NCBI RefSeq assembly: GCF_000712055.1
Contig: NZ_JOOA01000002.1
Span: 2,170,001 to 2,234,000, forward strand
Length of the DNA stretch: 64,000 bases
From: Ruminococcus sp. HUN007
GTDB lineage: Bacteria > Bacillota > Clostridia > Oscillospirales > Ruminococcaceae
Direction of reading: 5' to 3'
Part shown: piece by piece, positions 10,025 through 18,097 of the stretch
Position numbering within the stretch: position 1 is the first letter of the stretch
Layout of the letters: every line of letters begins with the position of its first letter
Made by a program: the position numbers and the translations under genes
Notes under the pieces: generated by a model
What the model was told of the DNA's origin: nothing
Databases searched by the model: none
The model's input: only the letters and a program-made list of their open reading frames with translations

Positions 10025-10834
10025 ATGTTTTACAGATTTATTATTCTTGCGTTCATATTTTCATCAGGATGCATTTCCGGATGGATACTTGAACTTTTTT
10101 ACCGTCGTTTCAAAATAACGAACAAGGAGCATATATGGGTCAATCCGGGATTTCTGACCGGACCGTATCTTCCGCTTTACGGATTCGGCCTGACGCTGCT
10201 TTATCTGCTTGCCGGACTCGAAGACTACATTCCCGTGCAGGAAACATACATGAGGCGGGGAGTGCTGTTCCTCGTAATGTCAGTCGCGATGACACTTATT
10301 GAACTGATTGCCGGTGAGATATTTATTGTGCGGATGAACCTCAAACTCTGGGATTATTCGCAGATGAAGTTTAACTACAAGGGAATCATCTGTCTGCGTT
10401 TTTCATTTTTCTGGACTCTGCTCGGCGCAGTCTACTACTTCCTGATCCATCCGCATATACTGAATGCTCTCGAATGGTTTGCACACAATCTGCTGTTCTC
10501 GTTCTTTATAGGTATATTTTACGGAGTATTTTTCATCGACCTTGCAGAAACCTTCCAGATGGTCGGACGTATAAAGAAGTTTGCAAAGGAAAACGAGATG
10601 ATCATCCGCTACGAGGAACTGAAGAATCAGATAAAGCTCTATGCGATGGAGAAGAGCGAAAATTATCGTTTCCTTCATGCGCTGTATACAGAGGAGACTT
10701 CTCTTCCGGAACATCTGAAACGATATTTTGAGATACAGGCCGCTTTCCTTGAAGATGATCTGAAGAATGACTTTATTGATGATAAGATCGATAAGGTGAA
10801 AGAGAAGATAGAACGAATAAAAGAGAAGATATGA
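10025..10834 (+). CDS. Putative ABC-transporter type IV membrane protein (CmpB-like)
   Basis: 269 residues. The first 180 are hydrophobic, with about five membrane segments and the GWILELFYRRF and NPGFLTGPYLPLYGFG motifs of the PF06541 family. A cytoplasmic helical tail of about 80 charged residues follows. The molecular role of this family is not established. The ribosome-binding site AAAGGGGA precedes ATG 10025. It could be co-transcribed with ktrAB (48 bp gap). Transcription probably ends at the family A hairpin 20 bp downstream. Confidence 0.75.
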   Translation: MFYRFIILAFIFSSGCISGWILELFYRRFKITNKEHIWVNPGFLTGPYLPLYGFGLTLLYLLAGLEDYIPVQETYMRRGVLFLVMSVAMTLIELIAGEIFIVRMNLKLWDYSQMKFNYKGIICLRFSFFWTLLGAVYYFLIHPHILNALEWFAHNLLFSFFIGIFYGVFFIDLAETFQMVGRIKKFAKENEMIIRYEELKNQIKLYAMEKSENYRFLHALYTEETSLPEHLKRYFEIQAAFLEDDLKNDFIDDKIDKVKEKIERIKEKI

Positions 10835-10850
10835 TATGACATGACATGAC

Positions 10851-10952
10851 AGAACACCCTTATCCGTGGATGATGCGGATAAGGGTGTCCTTTATGAAAA
10901 TGTACGCCTTCGGCGTGCTATAGAAAACGGCCGCCCTGGCGGACGACCGTTA
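10851..10952. repeat. Family A palindromic repeat (with terminator hairpin)
   Basis: Three hairpins: ACACCCTTATCCG/CGGATAAGGGTGT, then ACGCCTTCGGCGT, then GGCCGCCCTGGCGGACGACC. The first could end transcription of the 10025 gene. It is the left border of the first Rpn unit. Confidence 0.75.
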
Positions 10953-10994
10953 AAATAAATCTGGTTTGAACAGCTGAATTTAATAATGAAGTTT

Positions 10995-11861
10995 TTAACT
11001 TCCCTGCATTTCAGCAATCTGAGCTTTGAGGCGAGATATTTCAGCAGCCTGAGCGAAATTGATATCCTTTTCCCTTTCAAGTGCTTTGTCCTTTATTTCA
11101 AGTTCTTTGGCATATTTAATACGTAATTCTTCATTTGATTCATCAATAAGTCTCTGAACTTTTTCACACATAGAAACTCCACCTTTCTCATTGTTTTTAT
11201 AAAACCGTACTTTATCAGACAGCGGACCGAAATCATCACGGGATGCATCGCTGTTTTTGAAATACTGAAGAAGTTTTGTGATGTTGCGGTCGGTCGTTAT
11301 TTTTGTATTCAGATAGATCTCATGTACTCCGTTCGGAACGGTGTTGTCACGACCTTTTAGTTTTCGTTCGACTTCGTAATAGTTGTCACCAAGATCAAAC
11401 GGATCAAAAGCCGATATGAAGATGAAATACGCTTCCGGAAGTGAGTCATAATCACATCCTTTTCCGAGCAGGACAGAATCAAGATTAGCCTGATAGGATC
11501 TGATACGTTTAGGATGATTGCCTTCGTTTGATTTCTGAACTTCGATATTGTATACCCGCCCTGAATCATCTTCAGCAAGGATATCAAGTATTACTGAATG
11601 AGATATAAGGTTGCGGATATGGTACTGAACTTTGCACGCTTTAACGGTAAGTGTATCAATGCCGGTTATTTCTCTGAGAACATAAGTGCACACTTCCGTA
11701 TCTTCCATGACGGCAGCGAAGAATGTGTCGTCCATTAGATTCAAACTCTTTACAAGTGCTTTTCTGGCTTCGATGGAACTGATGAACTCCCTGTAGCCGA
11801 TGCGCCGCCTGTATCTTTTGTTTTTACTTGCTTTTCTGTTTATACCTTTGATTTTTTTCAT
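10995..11861 (-). CDS. Rpn-family PD-(D/E)XK nuclease/putative transposase, copy 1
   Basis: 288 residues from ATG 11861, which has AAAGGAGAT upstream; an in-frame ATG 42 bases further upstream lacks a site. The N-terminus is basic (KKIKGINRKASKNKRYRRR). The central domain shows the nuclease-like D-ILAEDDSGRVYNIEVQKS (acidic residue, then E-x-Q-K) of PDDEXK_2 Rpn proteins. The C-terminus is a coiled coil with a short heptad tract (IKDKALEREKD). It is almost identical to the copy at 24936 and to the deleted copy at 17577. It is bracketed by family A repeats, with an IS66 element inserted just upstream. Confidence 0.85.
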   Translation of the reverse strand: MKKIKGINRKASKNKRYRRRIGYREFISSIEARKALVKSLNLMDDTFFAAVMEDTEVCTYVLREITGIDTLTVKACKVQYHIRNLISHSVILDILAEDDSGRVYNIEVQKSNEGNHPKRIRSYQANLDSVLLGKGCDYDSLPEAYFIFISAFDPFDLGDNYYEVERKLKGRDNTVPNGVHEIYLNTKITTDRNITKLLQYFKNSDASRDDFGPLSDKVRFYKNNEKGGVSMCEKVQRLIDESNEELRIKYAKELEIKDKALEREKDINFAQAAEISRLKAQIAEMQGS

Positions 11862-12004
11862 GGTATCTCCTTTAATTATACCATGACCCGGGTCGATGGG
11901 CAATAAAAAAATTGTTACTATTCACGACCTAATTTTCCCAGTACAAAAGAAAACAACACCACTGGACCGGTTTTATTACCGGCCTGGTGGTGCTGTATTT
12001 TTTA

Positions 12005-13762
12005 TTATTCACATTCAGCAAATATTTCTTCGACAGTATATGGGTTACCATCACATAATCTTGTTAATGCATCATATTCGTTGATTCCATTTCTTCGGCA
12101 TGTTTCAATGTATGTACGAATCATTGCATAGTTATTTGCTGTTTTTGAAGATGCGAACTGACCTGACACCTTCATTTTTGTTTTCGTCCCACGTAGTGCT
12201 CGTTCTGAGAGATTATTTGTTGTAGGCAGACTGAAATCATATACCCAGGCGAAGTAATTGCTGCGATATTTTATGATTCTGCGTATCAGAGCGCGTTCCG
12301 GACCGCCTGAATATTTTGATGTATTCGCTTCTGCCAGCGTTTCTGCTCTTTGCAGAAGTTCTGTAAGCTTGCTTTCAAAATTTTCAAGATATCCATCATC
12401 AAATCGTGTTGTTCCTGCTTGTATCAGATTCTTTCGGTCTTTTATCGTTGCTGATATCAATGCTTTTATTTCAAGCAGTACTTCATGATTGGTTTCATCT
12501 GCAAGTTTCTGAAGATCGCGCTGCAAATGTGCATTACACTCAATATTTATGAACACAAAACGTTCATTGTAATTGATGCTGTTATGATCATGCATAACAG
12601 ATGTTTCAGCAGAAAGATTTTCAAGTATTCCATCCAGAAGAATTCCGTTCATATCTTTGTTTTCATGGGCTGCAAAGAACGCGATTCTTTCGTCTCCGTA
12701 AAATCTCAGGCAGATTCTTTTGGTATCGGCGTAAACCACGGTATCATCCCAGTAAATGAGCAGTCTTTTAAGTAACTCCCTTCGCAAATCATTATGAAAA
12801 ACTGCCAGTGCTTTGGCGGCTCTGGCCTGTACTTTAGCTACATACCCTTCACTCGGACTGATCTCTCCGTTTGTTATGCCCTGAAAGAATACAGGAACCT
12901 TATTTATTGACGAATTCATAATATTCAGCAAAACAAGTATCATTGCCTGTACGTTTGCTCCATATCTTACTTTCGTTCTTTTTTCAGGTGCCGTTCTGCT
13001 GATCACCAGGGTCCCGCAATTCTTACATTTGTAGACGTAATACTTATGCTTCACCCTCTTTACTTTAACTTCTACTTCTATTTCATAGCGATTTTCTGTT
13101 TTTCCGGTATATTCAAACTCATCTTTTTTGCATTTCGGACAACAGTCATCTTCAGTTAAACAATGTTCCGTTATATCAGTTATTGCTTCTTCTGCAGGTG
13201 GTTCAAGCTCTGATCTTTTATGCCCTGTTTGGCCTCCTTTGGAATTATCGGTTTCTTCTCTGCTGTTTGGTCTTGCTTTTGATTTCCCGATTGGTGTCTG
13301 CGATGTAGGCAGAGATGTATTGGTTCCATCTCTGTCCTGTACCGCTTTCATATGCCGGATCTCGGCTTTAAGTGTTTCTATTATGGTGTCTTTCTCGTCA
13401 AGTGCTTTTTGATATTCTTCGTCCTTCTTAGCAAGCTTTTTTTGATACTCACAGAACAAATCATAGTTTTCCTGTCTTAATTTACAGATTGTATCTATCT
13501 TTTCATCAAGCTCTTTGGTGTGATTTTCGCATTCAATTACAAGCTGTTCATACCAGATATCGCGTACTTTCTTCACTGCATTTTTTGATGACCGAACTTG
13601 TCTGCAAAGCTGTTTTATCCGCCTCTGATATCCAAGATATATGAGATGATGATTATGCTGCAGTTTTTTATATCTCTCACCATTTTCAAATTCTTTTACC
13701 AGACGTTTAAGTCTTTTATTTTCATATTGTAATGATGTATTGATAAAAAACTGCCTGTTCAT
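12005..13762 (-). CDS. IS66-family transposase (TnpC-like), copy 1
   Basis: 585 residues. A long N-terminal coiled coil (about residues 10-135) is followed by a zinc-finger segment (CCPKCKKDEF and YKCKNCGTL, about residues 205-255). The DDE catalytic region follows (IYWDDTVVYADTKRICL, ECNAHLQRDL, NNLSERALRGTKTKMKVSG). The N-terminal coiled coil is unusually long for TnpC. AGGAAGC precedes ATG 13762. The gene lies 20 bp downstream of the accessory gene. Confidence 0.92.
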   Translation of the reverse strand: MNRQFFINTSLQYENKRLKRLVKEFENGERYKKLQHNHHLIYLGYQRRIKQLCRQVRSSKNAVKKVRDIWYEQLVIECENHTKELDEKIDTICKLRQENYDLFCEYQKKLAKKDEEYQKALDEKDTIIETLKAEIRHMKAVQDRDGTNTSLPTSQTPIGKSKARPNSREETDNSKGGQTGHKRSELEPPAEEAITDITEHCLTEDDCCPKCKKDEFEYTGKTENRYEIEVEVKVKRVKHKYYVYKCKNCGTLVISRTAPEKRTKVRYGANVQAMILVLLNIMNSSINKVPVFFQGITNGEISPSEGYVAKVQARAAKALAVFHNDLRRELLKRLLIYWDDTVVYADTKRICLRFYGDERIAFFAAHENKDMNGILLDGILENLSAETSVMHDHNSINYNERFVFINIECNAHLQRDLQKLADETNHEVLLEIKALISATIKDRKNLIQAGTTRFDDGYLENFESKLTELLQRAETLAEANTSKYSGGPERALIRRIIKYRSNYFAWVYDFSLPTTNNLSERALRGTKTKMKVSGQFASSKTANNYAMIRTYIETCRRNGINEYDALTRLCDGNPYTVEEIFAECE

Positions 13763-13782
13763 AGCTTGCTTCCTGTTCTGTT

Positions 13783-14154
13783 TTATTTCTGTTCCAGCGC
13801 TCTTTCTGCTGATTCCTTTATGTTCAGTAAGTGATTTTTAAGAATAGCATTTTGTTTTTCAAGTTCGCTGATTCTTTTATCTTTCTGTATACTTTCTTCT
13901 TTTAGTTTTTTTATGATTTCCTTGTAATCCGGTTCTGCTGTTACCTTCGTTTCAACAGTATTGCTATTTGATTCTGATTTAGCCTTTCGTCCCGGCTTTC
14001 CTGTAGACGGTATCAGTTCTCCCGTTACCGGATCTTCCACTCCAAGATACTTGCGTATTGGTCTTGATTGTTTGGTTACAGGGTCGTAGTGTGATGTTGA
14101 TTCATAAAGAACCACTCTTCCGGTTTTCTTATCTGTGTAGCGTACAATCGACAT
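13783..14154 (-). CDS. IS66 accessory protein of unknown type, copy 1
   Basis: 123 residues from ATG 14154 (GAAAGGAAGC site); a longer frame to 14217 lacks a site. The N-terminus (VRYTDKKTGRVVLYESTSHYDPVTK) looks like the N-terminal arm of IS1634-type transposases. The C-terminus is a coiled coil. It sits where canonical IS66 elements have tnpA/tnpB but resembles neither in my reading. It is probably a DNA-binding or regulatory helper. Confidence 0.7.
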   Translation of the reverse strand: MSIVRYTDKKTGRVVLYESTSHYDPVTKQSRPIRKYLGVEDPVTGELIPSTGKPGRKAKSESNSNTVETKVTAEPDYKEIIKKLKEESIQKDKRISELEKQNAILKNHLLNIKESAERALEQK

Positions 14155-14490
14155 GATTTCAGCTTCCTTTCTACACTTGGTACTTATTATTATATCACAT
14201 ACCAACGAAAATGTCAATAGTTTTATTGGTATCTATTTAAACAAATACCACTATGCTTTTTTGTACTTTTTTTACGTAAAAAAACAGTGCTGAAAACATC
14301 GCATTTTCAATGTTTTCAGCACCATTATCATTTTTCTATTTTACATTATTTGGCCGTGAATAGTAACAAAAAATTATAGTCTAATTGGATAAATTTATCT
14401 GCAATTCAATAATACCATAAACAGGATTACTTGTCAACCATTTTTGAGGAAGAAAATAAAATAATTAGCATTTTACCATCTGGAGATATA

Positions 14491-14591
14491 AACCTTTATC
14501 TGTGGATGATGCGGATAAGGGTGTTCTGCCTGAAAATGAACGCCTTCGGCGTGCTATAGAAAACGGTCTCCCTGATATCAGGACGACCGTT
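14491..14591. repeat. Family A palindromic repeat, right border of Rpn unit 1
   Basis: It has the CCTTTATCTG/CGGATAAGG hairpin, ACGCCTTCGGCGT and the GGTC...GACGACC segment. Direct orientation relative to the copy at 10851. Confidence 0.7.
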
Positions 14592-14709
14592 GAATTTGTT
14601 TTTGCTATACTTAAGGTTAATTACAATTGTTTTAGCTTAATCTTGATAAAGAATTTACTAAAAGCAATAAATGATATTTGTGATTGCAAACAAAAAAGTA
14701 TCATCTTTA

Positions 14710-14738
14710 TTGACGAGTAATGCTTTTTGCGTTATAAT
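14710..14738 (+). promoter_or_regulatory. Consensus promoter for a small RNA
   Basis: TTGACG (14710-14715), a 17-bp spacer and TATAAT (14733-14738). No coding frame follows; a strong terminator lies about 40 bp beyond the expected start site. Confidence 0.75.
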
Positions 14739-14744
14739 ATACAT

Positions 14745-14817
14745 GCTTGTTTGAAGGATACTTGTATCCTTTGAATCACGTCCACATGATGTTGGTAGCA
14801 TCATGTGGATTTTTTTT
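14745..14817 (+). ncRNA. Putative small RNA of about 73 nt
   Basis: It is bounded by the promoter at 14710-14738 and a terminator hairpin (TCCACATGATG/CATCATGTGGA, 14781-14809, then a T-run to 14817). It contains a hairpin with AAGGAT...ATCCTT arms at 14754-14771. A related AAGGACACTTGTATCCT block occurs at about 16284 in the intergenic region of the convergent operon. No open frame is present. The RNA ends 10 bp from the 3' end of the convergent 14827 gene. Its function is unknown. Confidence 0.55.
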
Positions 14818-14826
14818 GCTATGACA

Positions 14827-15171
14827 TCAGTCTTTACCTAAAATCTCAGTTGCATCATCCATGATGATATCTTTGAATTTGCGGTTACCAATAACCGAAC
14901 TTTCCAACAAATCATTCATATCTGCGTACTCGCCAAGCAAAATATACGCATTGGCATTGCTGTTATCTGTAGCCTGATATAGACCATATATCGCTGTTCT
15001 GCCATCTATAAGAATAGTATTTGTAGCGTTATACATAGAACCAGTATGCAAGCGATATACTGTATCGTTATACTTGAAATCAAGCCCGTACCAATGACCT
15101 TCTGATGGATTCCATATGCCTATGTATTCGTTGGTGAACTCGTCCAGTGTATTATATTCATTAACTCTCAT
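14827..15171 (-). CDS. Hypothetical protein, third gene of the DUF4417 operon
   Basis: 114 residues, not recognised. It is soluble, with no signal or membrane segment, and rich in aromatic and Asn residues (GIWNPSEGHWYGLDFKY). The ATG at 15171 overlaps the stop of the upstream gene by 4 bp, so the two are coupled. An AAAGGAG site lies upstream. Its position at the end of an XRE/ImmA-linked operon suggests phage or mobile-element cargo. Confidence 0.6.
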   Translation of the reverse strand: MRVNEYNTLDEFTNEYIGIWNPSEGHWYGLDFKYNDTVYRLHTGSMYNATNTILIDGRTAIYGLYQATDNSNANAYILLGEYADMNDLLESSVIGNRKFKDIIMDDATEILGKD

Positions 15172-15557
15172 AACAGATGAAACTCCTTTTTGATTTTCTT
15201 TATAAGTTCTTTCTGCTCAGTTGTCGGTGAAACACCAGGTGAATTTGGATCATGATTAAGATAAACATGAATATGTGGTTGTACGCCTTTATGAGGATGA
15301 AGAAGGTCAATACTTATATGCTGTTTGTGTTCCTGATCATAATAGGAAAGGTGTTTCAGCTTTCCGTCTTGAACAATTGCATACACTCTTCCTTCTGTGT
15401 GAGAAAACTCAGGCGCTTTAACAGATCCCTTATTTTGAATAAGAACCTTAACATTAGGGTCACTTGATAGTGTTCCAAGTGAATAATAATTCTGACCACC
15501 ATCTTTAAATGTGAAATCACCCATATTTACATCTACAAATGCACCTCTTGAACCCAT
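15168..15557 (-). CDS. Hypothetical mobile-element protein (MGSRGAF type)
   Basis: 129 residues beginning MGSRGAFVDVN, a start I associate with small phage/ICE hypothetical proteins. The C-terminal half has a histidine-rich stretch (HKQHISIDLLHPHKGVQPHIHVYLNHD) that could bind metal or form a nuclease or toxin active site. GGAGG lies 9 bp before ATG 15557, which directly follows the upstream stop. No precise function is assigned. Confidence 0.55.
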   Translation of the reverse strand: MGSRGAFVDVNMGDFTFKDGGQNYYSLGTLSSDPNVKVLIQNKGSVKAPEFSHTEGRVYAIVQDGKLKHLSYYDQEHKQHISIDLLHPHKGVQPHIHVYLNHDPNSPGVSPTTEQKELIKKIKKEFHLL

Positions 15558-16247
15558 TTAAATCGCCTCCTTGATTTCAAAAACAGCGGAAATGCCATCA
15601 AGTTTCATTTGAACAAAATCCGCAGCGAAACTATCTGTGTATCTGAAATTGATAAATCGACCTGTCATTCCTTGTATCATGTCACCTACGACTATAATAA
15701 TAGGAGGATTTAGTCTTTTCTTCATTTCATTGAAGCCTAATAAAAACTCTTCCTGCCGATTCTGACAGCCGATAGTTGAAATAATAACAGGTGTTTCTTC
15801 TTCTACTGCGCAGAAACTAATATCAAATGTTTCTTCTCCCGCCCAGCCCAGTGTTGGCAACACAATGTTTCCGTAATTCTGCCATGTACAGCCGAGCCAA
15901 CGGCTTTTGTATACATTGTGACGTATATCGTTGTAATTCATAGACGGATAGATGCTGAAATCAGGTGTAGCTATTGCTGCGCAAGTACGGAAAAGAGCAA
16001 TCTTTTTCAATGGATTATTCCAAAGAGCCAACAGTTTATAATCATCTATAAACATATGTACTAAGGAATTATGATTGTCACGTTTCTTTGAAAGATTCTG
16101 TATGCCCTGTATGTTCAGGTTTTCCCAATCAATGCGACTAACATCTGTTTTTCTTATAATCGGTATATGATAGGTATCGAAACTGCAGCCGCCAATTATT
16201 GGCCTTATTACTTTATACTTTTCATATTCGGATATACCTTTGATCAT
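15558..16247 (-). CDS. DUF4417 family protein
   Basis: 229 residues. The motifs SRWLGCTWQNYG, LPTLGWAGEETFDISF and STIGCQNRQEEFLLGFNEM match my memory of DUF4417, a family found in phages and mobile elements with no established function. It is the first gene of a three-gene operon. ATG 16247 has a GTGAGG site. The 133-bp gap to the ImmA gene contains an AGGACACTTGTATCCT dyad similar to one inside the small RNA at 14745. Confidence 0.7.
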   Translation of the reverse strand: MIKGISEYEKYKVIRPIIGGCSFDTYHIPIIRKTDVSRIDWENLNIQGIQNLSKKRDNHNSLVHMFIDDYKLLALWNNPLKKIALFRTCAAIATPDFSIYPSMNYNDIRHNVYKSRWLGCTWQNYGNIVLPTLGWAGEETFDISFCAVEEETPVIISTIGCQNRQEEFLLGFNEMKKRLNPPIIIVVGDMIQGMTGRFINFRYTDSFAADFVQMKLDGISAVFEIKEAI

Positions 16248-16380
16248 TTAATCCTCACTTTCCGAGGATACAAAGCGTTATGCTTGCTTGAAGGACACTT
16301 GTATCCTCTAAATTATTATGTTTTATATCAATTAAAAGATAACCCTGCATTGGTAGTACAGACCTATCTTTATAATGCAA

Positions 16381-16950
16381 TCATAAGCATTCCTCCTTAG
16401 AAGTGTCAGGAAACAATAAATCAATGAGTGGTTGTTCGTAATCAAATATCTTATCGCCGTACGTTGCTCTGCGGTTACGTACATTTTTGATTGCATTTTC
16501 AGCAGCATCACCGCTAGCACCGTGATCAGTTATCAAGGTCAGCTCGTCATTGATATTGGCTTTAATGAGATATGGAATAGGACACATGATATATCTTGAG
16601 AAATAATTAGCCATATCATCGTTGAATTCGCTTTCTTCAGTATCATTATTCACATAATGCTTGATCTCATGAAATATGGAATACCGCTGCCTTCCGTAAG
16701 ATTCAACTTTGTCATTATAGAATATAGTAGGGGGTGTATCATGTGTCGCCGGAGAATAAAAAGCATCGGGAGACCTTTTTCTGAGTAATTCCTGAGTTTC
16801 TTCAGGATACGCAGAATATGGTACTAACTTTAAACCGAGTTTTTTGCATAGCTCTTTCTCATCAACGGGAAATGATGTGATATTGTAATCAATATAAATA
16901 TCAATTACCAATCGAGCCATTCTCTCATAATCGTTGCCGTTTCGATACAT
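16381..16950 (-). CDS. ImmA/IrrE family metallopeptidase
   Basis: 189 residues with the zinc-protease motif HEIKH (residues 94-98) in the FHEIKHYVN context. Members cleave cognate XRE repressors to induce mobile elements or stress genes. The start directly follows the stop of the XRE gene, so the pair is one operon. The downstream genes are probably the controlled cargo. Confidence 0.88.
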   Translation of the reverse strand: MYRNGNDYERMARLVIDIYIDYNITSFPVDEKELCKKLGLKLVPYSAYPEETQELLRKRSPDAFYSPATHDTPPTIFYNDKVESYGRQRYSIFHEIKHYVNNDTEESEFNDDMANYFSRYIMCPIPYLIKANINDELTLITDHGASGDAAENAIKNVRNRRATYGDKIFDYEQPLIDLLFPDTSKEECL

Positions 16951-17265
16951 TTAGTCTCCGTTTCCGAGAATTAACTCAATCAGCTTATACTTTTCTTCTG
17001 CTGTCAAAGAGTTTCCGTTTCTTGCAATCGCCGTTGCTATCTCTGTATAAGGTTTTATATATGTTTGATCATCATCATTCAGCAAATACGCTGTTGTTAC
17101 ATCAAGAGCTTTTGCAAAATTTATGATAATATCCAAGCGAGCTGTCCTGTCACCCTTTAGATAGCGAGAGACCGATGCTTCTGTTATTCCGCTGAGCTGT
17201 GATAACTTCTTCTGTGTTATTCCTTTTGCGTCCATAAGCTGTTTAACTTTCTCTTGCCATGTCAT
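16951..17265 (-). CDS. XRE-family repressor
   Basis: 104 residues. The N-terminal helix-turn-helix includes ITQKKLSQLSGITEASVSRYLKGDR (about residues 15-40). The short C-terminal region is a likely dimerisation and ImmA target segment. It is divergent from nothing, sits at the head of the island, and is preceded by a consensus promoter that carries an ACCGTT/AACGGT dyad. Confidence 0.9.
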   Translation of the reverse strand: MTWQEKVKQLMDAKGITQKKLSQLSGITEASVSRYLKGDRTARLDIIINFAKALDVTTAYLLNDDDQTYIKPYTEIATAIARNGNSLTAEEKYKLIELILGNGD

Positions 17266-17288
17266 AAGATCAACTCCTTTCTTTTATC

Positions 17289-17317
17289 ATTATAAATTAC
17301 CGTTTTGCAATTGTCAA
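17289..17317 (-). promoter_or_regulatory. XRE/ImmA operon promoter
   Basis: On the minus strand: TTGACA (17312-17317), a 17-bp spacer and TATAAT (17289-17294). ACCGTT (17299-17304) lies in the spacer and its inverted partner AACGGT (17333-17338) upstream. These form a plausible autoregulatory operator. Confidence 0.8.
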
Positions 17318-17358
17318 TAGCCAATTTGAAATAACGGTGAATTAGAGTTGGATAATGT

Positions 17359-17410
17359 GCACCGGCGGTGCACTATCAACAGCATCGGCACGTCTTTGAC
17401 GTGCCGATAC
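17359..17410. repeat. Pair of short hairpins upstream of the parS/family A block
   Basis: GTGCACCGGCGGTGCAC and ATCGGCACG-TCTTTGA-CGTGCCGAT are adjacent inverted repeats. No T-run follows, so a terminator is unlikely. Confidence 0.5.
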
Positions 17411-17438
17411 CTTTTCTATGGAAAGAGATTGCAATTGA

Positions 17439-17454
17439 TGTTCCACGTGGAACA
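17439..17454. promoter_or_regulatory. parS site
   Basis: A perfect TGTTCCACGTGGAACA, identical to the site upstream of parA. It lies about 25 bp from a family A repeat. Confidence 0.88.
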
Positions 17455-17477
17455 TTAATTGATGTGTTCCTGCAAAA

Positions 17478-17532
17478 AAAATGTACGCCTTCGGCGTGCT
17501 ATGGAAAAACGGCCGCCCTGGCGGACGACCGT
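17478..17532. repeat. Family A palindromic repeat (partial), left border of Rpn remnant
   Basis: The ACGCCTTCGGCGT and GGCCGCCCTGGCGGACGACC hairpins are present; the first GGATAAGG hairpin is missing. The sequence after it matches the start of the other Rpn units. Confidence 0.65.
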
Positions 17533-17576
17533 TAAAATAAATCTGGTTTGAACAGCTGAATTTAATAATGAAGTTT

Positions 17577-17954
17577 TTAACTTCCCTGCATTGCAGCAAT
17601 CTGAGCTTTGAGGCGAGATATTTCAGCAGCCTGAGCGAAATTGAGATCTTTTTCCCTTTCGAGTGCCTTGTCTTTTATTTCAAGAGCCTTGTCTTTCACT
17701 TCAAGAGCTCTGTCTCTTTTTTCAAGTTCTTTAGTATATTTAATACGTAACTCTTCATTTGATTCATCAATAAGTCTCTGAACTTTCTCACACATAGAAA
17801 CTCCACCTTTCTCATTGTTTTTATAAAACCGTACTTTATCAGACAGCGGACCGAAATCTTCACTGGATGCATCACTGTTTTTGAAATACTGAAGAAGCTT
17901 TGTGATGTCGCGGTCGGTCGTTATAATTATACCATGACCCAGGTTTATAGGCAA
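17577..17954 (-). pseudogene. Rpn-family transposase, internally deleted copy
   Basis: The C-terminal 110 residues match the Rpn proteins at 10995 and 24936. The N-terminal and catalytic part is gone: the sequence jumps from CGGTCGGTCGTTAT straight to the intergenic TAATTATACCATGACCC block upstream of the start. The remaining frame begins in former non-coding sequence and lacks the catalytic IEVQKS. It carries three heptads (KRDRALE, VKDKALE, IKDKALE) against one and four in the other copies. Confidence 0.85.
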
Positions 17955-17984
17955 TATGAATTTTAAGATAAAATGGATTATATG

Positions 17985-18060
17985 CCGGTAAAGGTGTTCT
18001 GCCTGAAAATGAACGCCTTCGGCGTGCTATAGAAAAACGGCCGTCCTGTCGGACGACCGT
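17985..18060. repeat. Family A palindromic repeat, right border of Rpn remnant
   Basis: It has the ACGCCTTCGGCGT hairpin and a GGCCGTCCTGTCGGACGACC hairpin, in direct orientation relative to the copy at 17478. Confidence 0.65.
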
Positions 18061-18097
18061 ATTTTTCTAAAAGTTGATCATCATTAATTATCGTATT

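Larger units (their letters stand above)
11914..14367. mobile_element. IS66-family insertion sequence, copy 1
   Basis: 2,454 bp bounded by 16-bp imperfect inverted repeats (GTTACTATTCACGACC at the left, complement of GTTACTATTCACGGCC at the right). It is flanked by an 8-bp target duplication AAAAAATT (11906-11913 and 14368-14375). It has two minus-strand genes. The left end has a CACCAC...GGTGGTG hairpin and the right end a GTGCTGAAAACAT...ATGTTTTCAGCAC hairpin, which may block read-through. The copy at 52647 has the same length and its encoded proteins are identical. Confidence 0.92.
14378..14744. other. Upstream remainder of the Rpn unit and family A repeat, no gene
   Basis: From 14378 to about 14490 the sequence matches the region upstream of the Rpn copy at 24936 (shared ACCATAAACAGGATTACTTG and ATAATTAGCATTTTACCAT blocks). 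This shows that the IS66 element interrupted the Rpn unit. A family A repeat follows (14491-14591). The rest is AT-rich with no supported gene. Confidence 0.65.

Noticed and set aside
14502-14720. 72-codon open frame after IS66 copy 1
   Set aside because: Its first third reads through a family A repeat and the rest is AT-rich without a family match. The ribosome-binding site is absent.
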